A stretch of DNA of 43,576 nucleotides from an uncultured bacterium. GTDB taxonomy: Bacteria; Actinomycetota; Coriobacteriia; Coriobacteriales; Coriobacteriaceae. Under the pieces are notes generated by a model, which saw only the letters and a list, made by a program, of their open reading frames with translations, made no database searches and was not told where the DNA came from. Positions 7,625 through 16,148 of the stretch are shown here, piece by piece. The stretch covers positions 1-43,576 of the forward strand of contig CATWBO010000019.1 of assembly GCA_958349055.1 (NCBI GenBank). The letters are read 5' to 3'. The position numbers were made by a program, and so were the translations under genes. Each line of letters opens with the position of its first letter. The stretch's first letter is position 1.

Positions 7625-9424
7625 TTAGCAGTCCGCGCCCTGCTCGTGGACCATACGCTTCTCACGATACATATTGTGGTCGGCAACGCGATACACATCG
7701 GCCAGCGTATTTCCGGCCGTCTCGACGGTCGCCACACCAATCGATGCGCTAACCGTTAGGACCTCATCGCTCACCGCGGCAAGGCCGAGACGAAGGTCTT
7801 GTTCAAGCCCGAGCGCGGACTCGCCGTCAGTATGGGGGCAAACCAGCAAAAACTCGTCGCCGCCAACGCGCATCGGCAGGCAGTCCGTACCAGCCACCCG
7901 CAGCAGCACGGACGCTGTCCGTCGCAGCAGCTCGTCTCCCATCTCATGGCCATGGATGTCATTGGTCCGCTTGAGATAATTGCAGTCCAGCATGATCACG
8001 CTCACCGGCAAGTCCTCGTTCACCAGGCTATCCCCGCACGATTCGAGATAGTTGCGGTTGCGAAGCCCTGTCAGCTTATCTTGATAGGACAGCTCCTCGG
8101 CATGTTTGGTCATCGAGATGTTGTGCGTCGCCACGACAACCGACTCCAGCCGACCCTGCCCATCGCGATGCTGGGGGACAACCTGCAGCGAGTACCAAGC
8201 GCCTCGACAATCACGCACCTCGGCGACCAGGTACGGCACGCCCTCCATGCGATCGCGAAGCGTCTTCATATCTACGAGCCCCACAACCGCCTCGCGACTT
8301 TCGGGACTCACGATATCTCGGCAGACCGTGTCCATAAAGTCATGCGCCTCGCTGTGTTCGGCGAATATCTTCGCTATCGCCGGCGACATGTTGATTCCCT
8401 CAATCTTGAGGGTGTCGAGATGCAAAAGGAAGGTCGAGTCGTAGGCGGAGCTGATGGCATTGATGATGCCGAGTTGCTTGTCCTTTTCGGCTAAGTTGCG
8501 GTGGTCAACGATATTTCGCGCTAGCAACACCACGACCCAAAACGCCAGACCCACCAAGACGCCGGCAGCGACAAATGTGATCCTGTCAGACATGACCTCG
8601 GATTTGGGATACAGCGCAAACAGGCGGTAGTCCTTGTATGCCGCACGCACGGCATACCATGTCTCTTCCCGATACTCGACACGTGTCAGACCTTTATCTT
8701 TCCAATCAATTCCACTGTCCGTGAGAAGTCGGGCAAGCGACACATCGACAGACGGGTCGTTCGAAGAGATGATTTGCGCATCACACATCACAAGCACCGT
8801 TGGACCTTGGTGGAACGTGTTGTTCACGAGCACATCGGCAATCGTGTAGGAATAATCGTCGGCAGATTCAGTTGCGAGCGATCGATATCCCAGCACAACG
8901 CCATCACCATACGGGGCGGCACTCACGGCAAAGTCGACACCGCGGCGCTCGAGGACATCAGAATAGGACACCCCTGAACCTCGATACATCGATTGGACCG
9001 AAGAGGATGCGAGCTCTTCTCGCCACAGCATGAGCGGGTCGCGACCGTCAACGTCATAGTGGGCGATCATGCGACCGTCGGCGTCCATGACCAATAGCCC
9101 CGAAAGGTTCTCGACACGAACATATTCCTCGATCAGGTCGTCATTTATCTCGACGCAATCAGAAGGTAAGAACATAGCAAACGACTCGACCGCGGCATCC
9201 AAACCGTGCGTCGCCTCGGTTTTTCTGCCTTGTTCGTATCGGTCGTATTTTTCACAGGCGTTTTCCAAAAACACCATGGTCTCTTGACCGAATCCAAGTG
9301 TTTTATCGAGGCAGCGATGCGTGCCGACGGTATACAGCATGCCCAACAAGGCAAGGCTAACGACTACGCCAACGGCTATGACGGCAAGGTTCTTTCGGCG
9401 CAAGCGGCGCTCGTCATTCATCAT
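7625..9424 (-). CDS. Membrane diguanylate cyclase (Cache-like sensor + PAS-like + GGDEF)
   Basis: This 599-residue protein has TM1 (about 12-33), an extracytoplasmic sensor of some 245 residues with a Cache-like segment (LSGLLVMDADGRMIAHY, 107-123), TM2 (282-304), a PAS-like region (about 320-445) and a GGDEF domain (about 447-595). The catalytic motif is intact (RVGGDEF, 519-525), so c-di-GMP synthesis is expected. No RxxD inhibitory site sits just before the motif, so product inhibition through the I-site is not predicted. Its ATG overlaps the upstream solute-binding protein stop (ATGA), so the two are made together. The natural reading is a binding protein feeding a cyclase, which is inference from the gene pair. 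Confidence 0.93.
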   Translation of the reverse strand: MMNDERRLRRKNLAVIAVGVVVSLALLGMLYTVGTHRCLDKTLGFGQETMVFLENACEKYDRYEQGRKTEATHGLDAAVESFAMFLPSDCVEINDDLIEEYVRVENLSGLLVMDADGRMIAHYDVDGRDPLMLWREELASSSVQSMYRGSGVSYSDVLERRGVDFAVSAAPYGDGVVLGYRSLATESADDYSYTIADVLVNNTFHQGPTVLVMCDAQIISSNDPSVDVSLARLLTDSGIDWKDKGLTRVEYREETWYAVRAAYKDYRLFALYPKSEVMSDRITFVAAGVLVGLAFWVVVLLARNIVDHRNLAEKDKQLGIINAISSAYDSTFLLHLDTLKIEGINMSPAIAKIFAEHSEAHDFMDTVCRDIVSPESREAVVGLVDMKTLRDRMEGVPYLVAEVRDCRGAWYSLQVVPQHRDGQGRLESVVVATHNISMTKHAEELSYQDKLTGLRNRNYLESCGDSLVNEDLPVSVIMLDCNYLKRTNDIHGHEMGDELLRRTASVLLRVAGTDCLPMRVGGDEFLLVCPHTDGESALGLEQDLRLGLAAVSDEVLTVSASIGVATVETAGNTLADVYRVADHNMYREKRMVHEQGADC

Positions 9425-10272
9425 GATTTCGCCCCCGCCGCGTAATTGCTCACGATGCGATCAATCGTGCCATCCCGGTCCATGTCGAACAGCACGGTGT
9501 TAAGAGACTTTACATACGGCCCCTCATAGCTGTTCTCAAACGCGACGCCCAGATCAACCGTCATAACGTTGTCAGCGAACACGCGATAAAGGCCGGGGTA
9601 CTGGGCGACGAGTCGGTCAAGCGACCGTACGTCCGCCATCCAGCAGTCCACATATCCTTTGGCTAGAGCGGCTTTGCAGAGTTCGGCAGAGCCATATGAT
9701 TTGATTTGAACGTCCGGCGAGATCCCCAGATCCCCCGCAAGCAATCGACGTTCACTCACCGAGCCCGCAATCACCGCAATGGTCCTACTTCCATCGAGAT
9801 GTGCCAAGGACTTGATACCACTCGCTTTCTTGGCGGCAACCGAGACCGTCACGGCTAGATACGGCTCAGTCCAGTAATACTTATCCTCGCGATAACAGGG
9901 CGAATAATCGCACCATAGGCAATCGATATCACCATTTTTGAGCAGCCGGTCGCGATCGTTCCAAGATATCTCGATGAATTGCGGCTTGAGTCCCGCACGC
10001 TTACAGGCCTCACGGGCGATATCGATATCGATGCCGGCGTAATCGCCCGTGGCGTCGACATACACATAGGGGTCGTTATCCGTAACGCCGATTTTGAGTA
10101 CTGGGAGGTCCTCGTCGACTTCATTCGAGGAGGAAGAGCTATTTCGAACGGTATACGTCAGGGCGGCCGCACATGCGGCAACAAGAAGTATGAACACGAA
10201 CGAGACGATGGCGGCTCGCTTGATACGTCTAGGCACACGTCTCATTTCGCCGAAATTGCAGGTGAGGTTCAT
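9421..10272 (-). CDS. Membrane-attached family 3 solute-binding protein
   Basis: This 283-residue protein is an amino-acid type periplasmic-binding protein (SBP_bac_3). It has a membrane segment at about 18-42 containing VAAC, which could be a lipobox, then a Ser-rich linker and the binding fold starting at LKIGVTDNDPYVYVD, with ISWNDRDRLLKNGDIDCLW in the first lobe. No ABC permease or ATPase lies nearby. Instead the gene overlaps the GGDEF gene by four bases. That suggests a sensory role, presenting a ligand to the cyclase, and not transport. The first ATG was chosen because AGGGA lies 6 bases before it. Confidence 0.88.
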   Translation of the reverse strand: MNLTCNFGEMRRVPRRIKRAAIVSFVFILLVAACAAALTYTVRNSSSSSNEVDEDLPVLKIGVTDNDPYVYVDATGDYAGIDIDIAREACKRAGLKPQFIEISWNDRDRLLKNGDIDCLWCDYSPCYREDKYYWTEPYLAVTVSVAAKKASGIKSLAHLDGSRTIAVIAGSVSERRLLAGDLGISPDVQIKSYGSAELCKAALAKGYVDCWMADVRSLDRLVAQYPGLYRVFADNVMTVDLGVAFENSYEGPYVKSLNTVLFDMDRDGTIDRIVSNYAAGAKS

Positions 10273-10300
10273 TGTATTCCCTGGCGCCGCTGCGGCAACG

Positions 10301-10334
10301 AAAAAAGCGCCTCACCCAAGACGGGCAAGGCGCC
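10301..10334 (-). terminator. Terminator after purB
   Basis: On the minus strand GCGCCTTGCCC pairs with GGGTGAGGCGC around a 5-nt loop, followed by TTTTTT. It separates purB from the solute-binding/GGDEF pair. Confidence 0.88.
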
Positions 10335-10376
10335 AAAGGCTGAAATGTATCCGCAAGCGGTCGAATGAGGTCAACC

Positions 10377-11723
10377 TTATTCGAAGCTCAGCTGCTCCAG
10401 ACGGTCGAAGACCGTGTCGATGCGGGTGAGGAAGTCCCACGGATCAAAGATCTCGTCGAGCTTCTCCTGGCTGACGGTGCAGCGCGGGTCGGCCTCGAGA
10501 CGCTCCTTAAAGGTGGGGCCGGAGACACAATCCTGCACCTCGTGCCAAGTTGCCATGGCGTTCTCCTGCACAATGGCGTACGCGTCCTCGCGGGTGATGC
10601 CCGTGTCGACGAGGGCCAGCAGCACCTTGGAGGAGAAGATGAGGCCGCGGGTCTTATTGAGGTTGGCCATCATGCGGGCAGGGTACAGCTGCAGGCCGTC
10701 GATAACGCGGATGAGGCACTGGAACATGTGGTCGAGGGCGATGAAGCTGTCGGCCTGGGCGACACGCTCGGCAGAGGAGTGCGAAATGTCACGCTCGTGC
10801 CACAGGGCGACGTTATCGAAGGCAACCTGGGCGTTGGACTTCACGACGCGCGACAGACCGCAGACCTTCTCCATGGTGATGGGGTTGCGCTTGTGCGGCA
10901 TGGCGGAGCTGCCCTTTTGGCCCTTACGGAACGGCTCCTCGGCCTCGAGCGTATCGGTCTTCTGCAGATTGCGAACCTCGGTAGCGATGCGCTCGCAGGT
11001 GGCCGCGGTGGTGGCGAGAACGCCGGCGAGATAGGCGTGATGGTCGCGGCTGATAACCTGCGTGGACAGCGGGTCGTGAACCAGACCCAGGTGCTCGCAG
11101 ACATACTCCTCGACAAACGGCTCGATGGAGCTGTACGTGCCAACAGCGCCCGAGATGGCACCGAAGGCAACGTTCTTGCGGGCGTCCTCAAGACGATCCA
11201 GATCGCGCTTGAGTTCCCATGCCCAAGAGCCGAACTTCATGCCGAAGGTCATCGGCTCGGCGTGGATGCCATGGGTGCGGCCGGCACAGAGCGTGTTGCG
11301 CTCCTCAAAGGCGCGACGCTTGCAAATCTCGCCGAGCTTCTTGACGTCCTCGATGATCAGGTCGCAGGCCTGGGTGAGCTGGTAGCACAGAGCCGTGTCG
11401 CCCAGATCGGAGCTGGTCATGCCATAGTGAACCCAGCGGCTGGGCTTGGGGTCGCCCTCGGGAACATCGGCGTCGATGTACTCCTTCATGTTGGTCAGGA
11501 AGGCGATGACGTCGTGGCGCGTGACCTCCTCGATCTCGTCGACCTTTGCCTTCTCAAAGTTGGCATGGTCGCGGATCCACTGGGCTTCGTCTTTGGAAAT
11601 ACCGATCTTGCCGAGCTCCGCCTGGGCCTCGCAGGCCAGGACCTCGATCTCCTGCCAAATGGCGTATTTGTTCTCGAGGGAGAAGATGTGTCCCATCTCC
11701 GGGCGGGTATAGCGATCGATCAT
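10377..11723 (-). CDS. purB: Adenylosuccinate lyase
   Basis: PurB cleaves SAICAR and adenylosuccinate with release of fumarate, acting in both IMP and AMP synthesis. The 448-residue sequence contains the fumarase/aspartase superfamily signature GSSAMPHKRNP, the GRTHGIHAEP active-site segment, and HYGMTSSDLGDTA. The start at 11723 has AAGGAG 6 bases upstream; the open frame extends further but without a ribosome site. It stands alone between a terminator and the tRNA-Gly repeat region. Its SAICAR substrate is the product of purC in this window. Confidence 0.98.
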   Translation of the reverse strand: MIDRYTRPEMGHIFSLENKYAIWQEIEVLACEAQAELGKIGISKDEAQWIRDHANFEKAKVDEIEEVTRHDVIAFLTNMKEYIDADVPEGDPKPSRWVHYGMTSSDLGDTALCYQLTQACDLIIEDVKKLGEICKRRAFEERNTLCAGRTHGIHAEPMTFGMKFGSWAWELKRDLDRLEDARKNVAFGAISGAVGTYSSIEPFVEEYVCEHLGLVHDPLSTQVISRDHHAYLAGVLATTAATCERIATEVRNLQKTDTLEAEEPFRKGQKGSSAMPHKRNPITMEKVCGLSRVVKSNAQVAFDNVALWHERDISHSSAERVAQADSFIALDHMFQCLIRVIDGLQLYPARMMANLNKTRGLIFSSKVLLALVDTGITREDAYAIVQENAMATWHEVQDCVSGPTFKERLEADPRCTVSQEKLDEIFDPWDFLTRIDTVFDRLEQLSFE

Positions 11724-11825
11724 AGCGGCTCCTTTTTGGTTATTGGCACGTTGGTCGTAACCCAACCATTGTACCGTGCGCGCGTGCCAGTATGGGCAGC
11801 AGGCATTAACCTAACATTTTGGAAT

Positions 11826-11877
11826 TGGAGCGGGCAACGGGACGTCTGCGTATTTGCTTCGCAAATCCGCACCGGCT
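11826..11877 (-). repeat. tRNA-Gly tail repeat, copy 3 (most distal)
   Basis: Positions 11826-11842 are identical to the last 17 bases of tRNA-Gly including CCA (minus strand). They are followed by a hairpin at 11848-11870: a 10-position stem with one T-C mismatch and a TTC loop. The whole 52-bp block is identical to 11958-12009. Confidence 0.85.
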
Positions 11878-11957
11878 GCGGATGGCACCTCTGGATTCGT
11901 GGAAACGCGAGGGCAAAGCCAGTTGAATCTATCTTTCCCGAAATCTTCCTTGCTCCA

Positions 11958-12009
11958 TGGAGCGGGCAACGGGACGTCTGCGTATTTGCTTCGCAAATCC
12001 GCACCGGCT
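11958..12009 (-). repeat. tRNA-Gly tail repeat, copy 2
   Basis: This is identical over 52 bp to the copy at 11826, again starting with the 17-base tRNA-Gly tail and carrying the same hairpin (11980-12002). The spacing is 132 bp from the distal copy and 129 bp to the proximal one. The sequence between copies is diverged. Confidence 0.85.
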
Positions 12010-12086
12010 TCAGGGGCATATCGAAATTCACGAAGCCGTTGGGGAAACTCCGCCGAATTGTCCGTCCCCACGTCTTCCTTTGTTGA

Positions 12087-12138
12087 TGGAGCGGGCAACG
12101 GGACGTCCGCGCGTCCGCGTCGCGGACGCGCACCGGCT
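12087..12138 (-). repeat. tRNA-Gly tail repeat, copy 1, with a different hairpin stem
   Basis: It starts with the same 17-base tRNA-Gly tail (12087-12103). The hairpin at 12109-12131 has a perfect 10-bp stem (GCGCGTCCGC/GCGGACGCGC) and a 3-base loop. Position, stem length and loop size match copies 2 and 3, but most base pairs are replaced on both sides. Confidence 0.85.
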
Positions 12139-12223
12139 TCAGGCGCCTTACGGCGCCTTCGCCTGCTCGCTACAAACGCTTCGCGTTTGTTTTACGCTCG
12201 CACCCTGTCGGGTTCGAGTCCCG
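12139..12223. repeat. Module shared with the tRNA-Lys locus, ending in an inverted T-arm copy
   Basis: The segment contains a GGCGCC-type inverted repeat, an ACAAACGC/GCGTTTGT hairpin with a TTC loop, and at 12209-12223 the 15-mer CGGGTTCGAGTCCCG. That 15-mer is the exact T-arm of tRNA-Gly in the opposite orientation to the tRNA itself (12291-12305). Its last ~55 bases resemble the module ending at 485 near tRNA-Lys. Confidence 0.55.
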
Positions 12224-12234
12224 GCGCTTGGTAG

Positions 12235-12277
12235 TAAAAAGCACGGCAACGTGACGCTGCCGTGCTTGTGCTTTTTA
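12235..12277 (-). terminator. Terminator of tRNA-Gly
   Basis: On the minus strand AGCACGGCA pairs with TGCCGTGCT, followed by TTTTTAC. It begins right after the tRNA CCA and ends the single-gene tRNA transcript. Confidence 0.88.
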
Positions 12278-12278
12278 C

Positions 12279-12353
12279 TGGAGCGGGCAACGGGACTCGA
12301 ACCCGCGAGTGTCAGCTTGGGAAGCTGATGCCTTACCACTTGGCGATGCCCGC
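12279..12353 (-). tRNA. tRNA-Gly(CCC)
   Basis: The minus strand gives a complete 75-nt cloverleaf. The acceptor GCGGGCA/TGCCCGC is followed by discriminator T and encoded CCA; the anticodon stem TCAGC/GCTGA has loop TTCCCAA (anticodon CCC); the T-arm is GCGGG-TTCGAGT-CCCGT. Three partial copies of its 3' tail lie downstream. Confidence 0.96.
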
Positions 12354-12366
12354 TTGTGTGTTGGCT

Positions 12367-12396
12367 AGTATAACGCGGTTGTCTTGTTCGATACAA
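12367..12396 (-). promoter_or_regulatory. Promoter of tRNA-Gly
   Basis: On the minus strand a -10 element TATACT (12372-12367) lies 14 bp before the tRNA, with TTGTAT (12396-12391) 18 bp further upstream. The rest of the gap up to 12650 holds only the leader of the surface protein gene; I see no other gene in it. Confidence 0.65.
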
Positions 12397-12650
12397 GGGT
12401 GAGGATGCTTGTTTTAGCTGTGGAGAATCGTCTGGAAATCATCTCAATTGTGGAGATAGGGACCTCAAGAACCCTTTTCCCACCATCTTTTACCTGCTCT
12501 TTTATTTGATTGTTCTGCAGGAGCTCGATTTGTCAGAAATCGGGCAAGCTTTTGGTCAGCTTCCGGTACTTACCCGCATGAACCTCGGGGGTAGCCTCAT
12601 CCTACGCGTCGCAACCTCCCCATGCGGCGCACGAGGGATAAGGAGCAGCC

Positions 12651-15600
12651 ATGTCCAACGCACCCACGCACTCTGTCCACAGCGCAATCGCAACAGGTCC
12701 GCTGCTCCTGCTCCTCTTCCTGCTGTTCGGCTGCCTAGCACCGGGAGCCGCATTTGCCGTCGATGGCTACGACCAGCTCGGCTTCCGTACTATTAGCGAT
12801 GATTGTGGGCCCTTCTTCATCGGCAAATATGAAGCTCAAGACGCCTCGATTGCCTACTGCATGAACCAGGAACGCCCCGGGCCCACCAAGCCGGGCGGCC
12901 CATGGCTCAACTTTGATCAAGGCTGGGTGTGGCTCGACGACGAGTTCGCGGCAATCGTTTGTCACGGATATCCTACCGCCACGTCGTTTGGCGGTTACCA
13001 TCTTTCACCCGATCGCGCCCGCGCCGCCACCCAGCTTGCCGTATGGATGCTCAACGGCACTACCCATGTCGACGGCACCTACTCCTACACGACCGCTCAG
13101 GGCAAAACCAAGAGTGGGCACTTTACCGCCGACAATGAAGTCGTGGCGGCTGCGCGGTGGCTCCACGACAGCGCAAAATCAGGAAGCATCAAAGCCGCTC
13201 CGCACCGCGCGCGGCGCTATATAGGAACCGTATCGGGCGGCAGCAAACGTCAAGACATGCTCTATGTACTGCCGGCGGTCTCTGTTTCCTTCCAAAAGCA
13301 GTCTGCAAACGCTGCCATTACCAGCGGAAACAATACTTATCAGTTTGACGGGGCAACATTCGATGTTTTTGAGAGCGCCAGCGGCGCGCGTGTCGCCACC
13401 GTCCAGATGGACAGCAACGGTCGAGCGCAGGCAACACTCCTGCCCAACACGGCATACTACCTAGTTGAGACAACAGCGCCAGCTGGTTATATCCCCCTGC
13501 ACGATCGCATTGCCTTTACCACGACGGATAACGGCGGATACGTCACCATTGATGAACAACCCGGCACCATTACCTTGCGCATTGTAAAGCTCGACGCCGC
13601 AACGAATGCAGGCCCCCAAGTTGGGGCTTCGCTCGCAGGAGCAGAATTCGTGTGCGTATCGCAATCAACCCCTGGATGGACACAAACTCTCAGAACCGAT
13701 GAAAGCGGTCGAGCTACCCTCACCGATGTCCCCCTGGGAACCTTTACCATCTATGAATCGAAGGCGCCCGAGGGCTATTTGCCCTCCGGTGACAGTTGGT
13801 CTTACACCGTTGGAGCCGACCAACTCGGCGATTCAGGCGTGGTCGAGATCGAATCTCGCGTTTCCGATATCCCCATTGCGTTTGACCTTGAGATTTCCAA
13901 ATTCAAGGACTACGGCAATAGCGATCAATCCGGCCTAGAGCAGCCGGCAGGAGATGTTGTCTTTGAGGTTGTCAGTAACAGCTCTCAGCAGGTTGTTGGC
14001 ACATTGACTACAAACATCTATGGCTTTGCCTCCACCAAAGACCAGCCCGAAGCATGGTTTGGCACAGGCAAGCGACCAGCCGGTGTCCACGGAGCCGTCC
14101 CATACGACCGCGCCGGCTACACGGTTCGTGAGGTTCCGGAAACCGTCCCCGAGGGTTTTAAACGTGCGGGGGAATGGACCGTCGAGGCCAATCAGATTTC
14201 CGACGGCGCCGAGCTTCAATATATCGTGGACAACCACGCTCTGTCGACGCATCTCCAGATTGTAAAACGCGATGCCCAAACAGGCGCTTCTGTTCCCCTA
14301 GCCGGATTCACCTTCCAACTCCTCGACAGCAATCACAAACCTGTCTCACAAACATGCTGGTATCCAGCACATAACGTAATGGACACCTTTACGACTGACG
14401 CGACCGGCACCGTCACACTGCCCGAATCGCTCGTGCCGGGCACCTATTATGTACGCGAAACCTCGGCCAAAGAGCCCTATCTTGTCGGCGAAGAGATCGA
14501 GGTAAACATCCCCGCCGATATAAACCTAACGCCCGTTGCAATCGCCTCGTATTATGACCACGCCGCGACCGGAAACATCAGGATCGTTAAAACCGATGCC
14601 GTAGACGGCAGCAGCCTCGCGGGCGCCATCTTTGAGATCCGTGCCTCGGGTGATATCGTACGCCCCGACGGTAGCATTGCCGCGCTCGACGGTGAGACTG
14701 TCGCTACCGTCACGACGGATGAAACCGGAGAAGCACGCGCGGACAACCTCCCGCTGGGATCTGGCACCGCACGCTACGAGGTTGTCGAGACTCAAGCGCC
14801 GACCGGCTTCTTACTCGACCGGACGCACCATATCGTCGACCTTACCTATGCCGACCAGAAAACACCCGTTGTGGAAGCACGGCTTAACGTATCCGACGAT
14901 TACACCAAGGTTGATATCTCCAAGGTCGATGCAAGCGGAGAGCAGGAAGTGAAAGGCGCACAGCTCACCTTATATGGTCCCGATAAAACCGAAATAGACT
15001 CCTGGACCTCATCCGACAAGCCGCACCGCATCGAACATCTTGCACCCGGCACCTACTCGTTGCGCGAAACGATGTCTCCGCGGACCTATGACCTTGCCGA
15101 GGAGATAACGTTTGAAATAAAGGATACGGGAGAAGTCCAATCCGTCGCGATGAAGGATGCGCCCATCGAGATCAAAGGACAGGTCGACAAGCGTCAGGAA
15201 CTTGTCCAACCTATCGGGAAGGGTCTGTTGGCTAACGGCGATGGAAAAAACCGTGCCGCGATGCAAACCAATACGGATGGGCTTTTCTCCTATACCATCG
15301 ACGCTCGAAACGATTCAGCTACTTGGGTTGATGAGTTCACAATTACCGATGATCTTGAGTGCGCCAAAGACGATACGGCGAGATTCGTCTCAATCGAAAC
15401 CCCCGTCGCCATCGGCGACCTCAACGGTCTGTGCAACGTGTGGTATCGCACGACGCCGTTGGACTCGACAGACGTCGATGAGCCGGCAAACGCGACGCTT
15501 GACGATGGGCACGAAAATCCTTGGCTTGAGTCCGACGAAGTAAAAGAGAGTCTGGGTGAGGATTGCCGCCTCGTCGATTACGACGGCTGGCACCTCTGGA

Positions 15601-16082
15601 AGGCGGATGTCTCGACCACGGAATCCACCACACTCGAGGCGAAAGAACTCGACCTTGCATCCAATACCGTCGTAACGGGCATTCGCATTGAATACGGTGC
15701 GGTAGCCGCCGACTTTACGACTCGAAGCGATACGGATTCTTGGACCCGCGATGATCTCAAAGATGAGCACGACGACCTTGACGATGCCAATGCAATCCTT
15801 GGCGCAGACGCTCGAGGCGCAGTCGTGCACATGCAGGCAACGTCGGCTTATACGCCCCAAACTGCACTCACCAACAGCGCACGCGTCGATCTTTGCCGCA
15901 ACGGCGGCGGTGATAAACTTGAGTCACATGACGAGGACCGTGTCATTCAACGCTGTACCCTACCGCAGGACCTACCGGCAACAGGATCAGTTCCCATCGC
16001 CGCTTGCATCACTGCGCTCCTGACCTCGGGTACCGCAGCCCTATGGTTCGCTCGCCTTAGGTCGATCCCAAAGAAGCGCTAG
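12651..16082 (+). CDS. Thioester-domain, SpaA-repeat, LPXTG-anchored surface protein
   Basis: This 1143-residue cell-wall protein has a signal peptide (about 1-36, cut near AFA-VDG). The N-terminal region looks like a thioester adhesion domain: C70 in YCMNQ and Q128 in TQLAVW would form the internal Cys-Gln bond that can capture host amines. Six SpaA/Cna-B type beta domains follow (starts near 213, 308, 412, 534, 640 and 750), each with a lysine-bearing first strand and an ETxAPxGY-like last strand suited to isopeptide bonds. A longer region (850-1100) precedes LPATG (1108-1112), a hydrophobic span and a KKR tail for sortase. No sortase is in the window. The start has AAGGAG upstream. The gene opposes its neighbours and replication. 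Confidence 0.93.
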   Translation: MSNAPTHSVHSAIATGPLLLLLFLLFGCLAPGAAFAVDGYDQLGFRTISDDCGPFFIGKYEAQDASIAYCMNQERPGPTKPGGPWLNFDQGWVWLDDEFAAIVCHGYPTATSFGGYHLSPDRARAATQLAVWMLNGTTHVDGTYSYTTAQGKTKSGHFTADNEVVAAARWLHDSAKSGSIKAAPHRARRYIGTVSGGSKRQDMLYVLPAVSVSFQKQSANAAITSGNNTYQFDGATFDVFESASGARVATVQMDSNGRAQATLLPNTAYYLVETTAPAGYIPLHDRIAFTTTDNGGYVTIDEQPGTITLRIVKLDAATNAGPQVGASLAGAEFVCVSQSTPGWTQTLRTDESGRATLTDVPLGTFTIYESKAPEGYLPSGDSWSYTVGADQLGDSGVVEIESRVSDIPIAFDLEISKFKDYGNSDQSGLEQPAGDVVFEVVSNSSQQVVGTLTTNIYGFASTKDQPEAWFGTGKRPAGVHGAVPYDRAGYTVREVPETVPEGFKRAGEWTVEANQISDGAELQYIVDNHALSTHLQIVKRDAQTGASVPLAGFTFQLLDSNHKPVSQTCWYPAHNVMDTFTTDATGTVTLPESLVPGTYYVRETSAKEPYLVGEEIEVNIPADINLTPVAIASYYDHAATGNIRIVKTDAVDGSSLAGAIFEIRASGDIVRPDGSIAALDGETVATVTTDETGEARADNLPLGSGTARYEVVETQAPTGFLLDRTHHIVDLTYADQKTPVVEARLNVSDDYTKVDISKVDASGEQEVKGAQLTLYGPDKTEIDSWTSSDKPHRIEHLAPGTYSLRETMSPRTYDLAEEITFEIKDTGEVQSVAMKDAPIEIKGQVDKRQELVQPIGKGLLANGDGKNRAAMQTNTDGLFSYTIDARNDSATWVDEFTITDDLECAKDDTARFVSIETPVAIGDLNGLCNVWYRTTPLDSTDVDEPANATLDDGHENPWLESDEVKESLGEDCRLVDYDGWHLWKADVSTTESTTLEAKELDLASNTVVTGIRIEYGAVAADFTTRSDTDSWTRDDLKDEHDDLDDANAILGADARGAVVHMQATSAYTPQTALTNSARVDLCRNGGGDKLESHDEDRVIQRCTLPQDLPATGSVPIAACITALLTSGTAALWFARLRSIPKKR

Positions 16083-16089
16083 CGCGATG

Positions 16090-16128
16090 AAAAAGCGGGC
16101 GAGCCAGTCCCCCGGCTCGCCCGCTTTC
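16090..16128. terminator. Bidirectional terminator after the surface protein gene
   Basis: AAAGCGGGCGAGCC pairs with GGCTCGCCCGCTTT, a 14-bp stem with an 8-9 base loop. The minus-strand side has a TTTTT tail, while the plus-strand side has only TTTC. It serves the converging surface-protein and membrane-peptide transcripts. Confidence 0.85.
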
Positions 16129-16148
16129 AATCATTTAAATCGCCGTAT

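Noticed and set aside
11826..12353. CRISPR-like array near tRNA-Gly
   Set aside because: Units are long, few and start with the tRNA 3' end; spacers are not uniform and no cas genes are present.
12506..12796. Short open frame overlapping the start of the surface protein gene
   Set aside because: It has no ribosome site and overlaps the signal peptide coding region of a clear gene.
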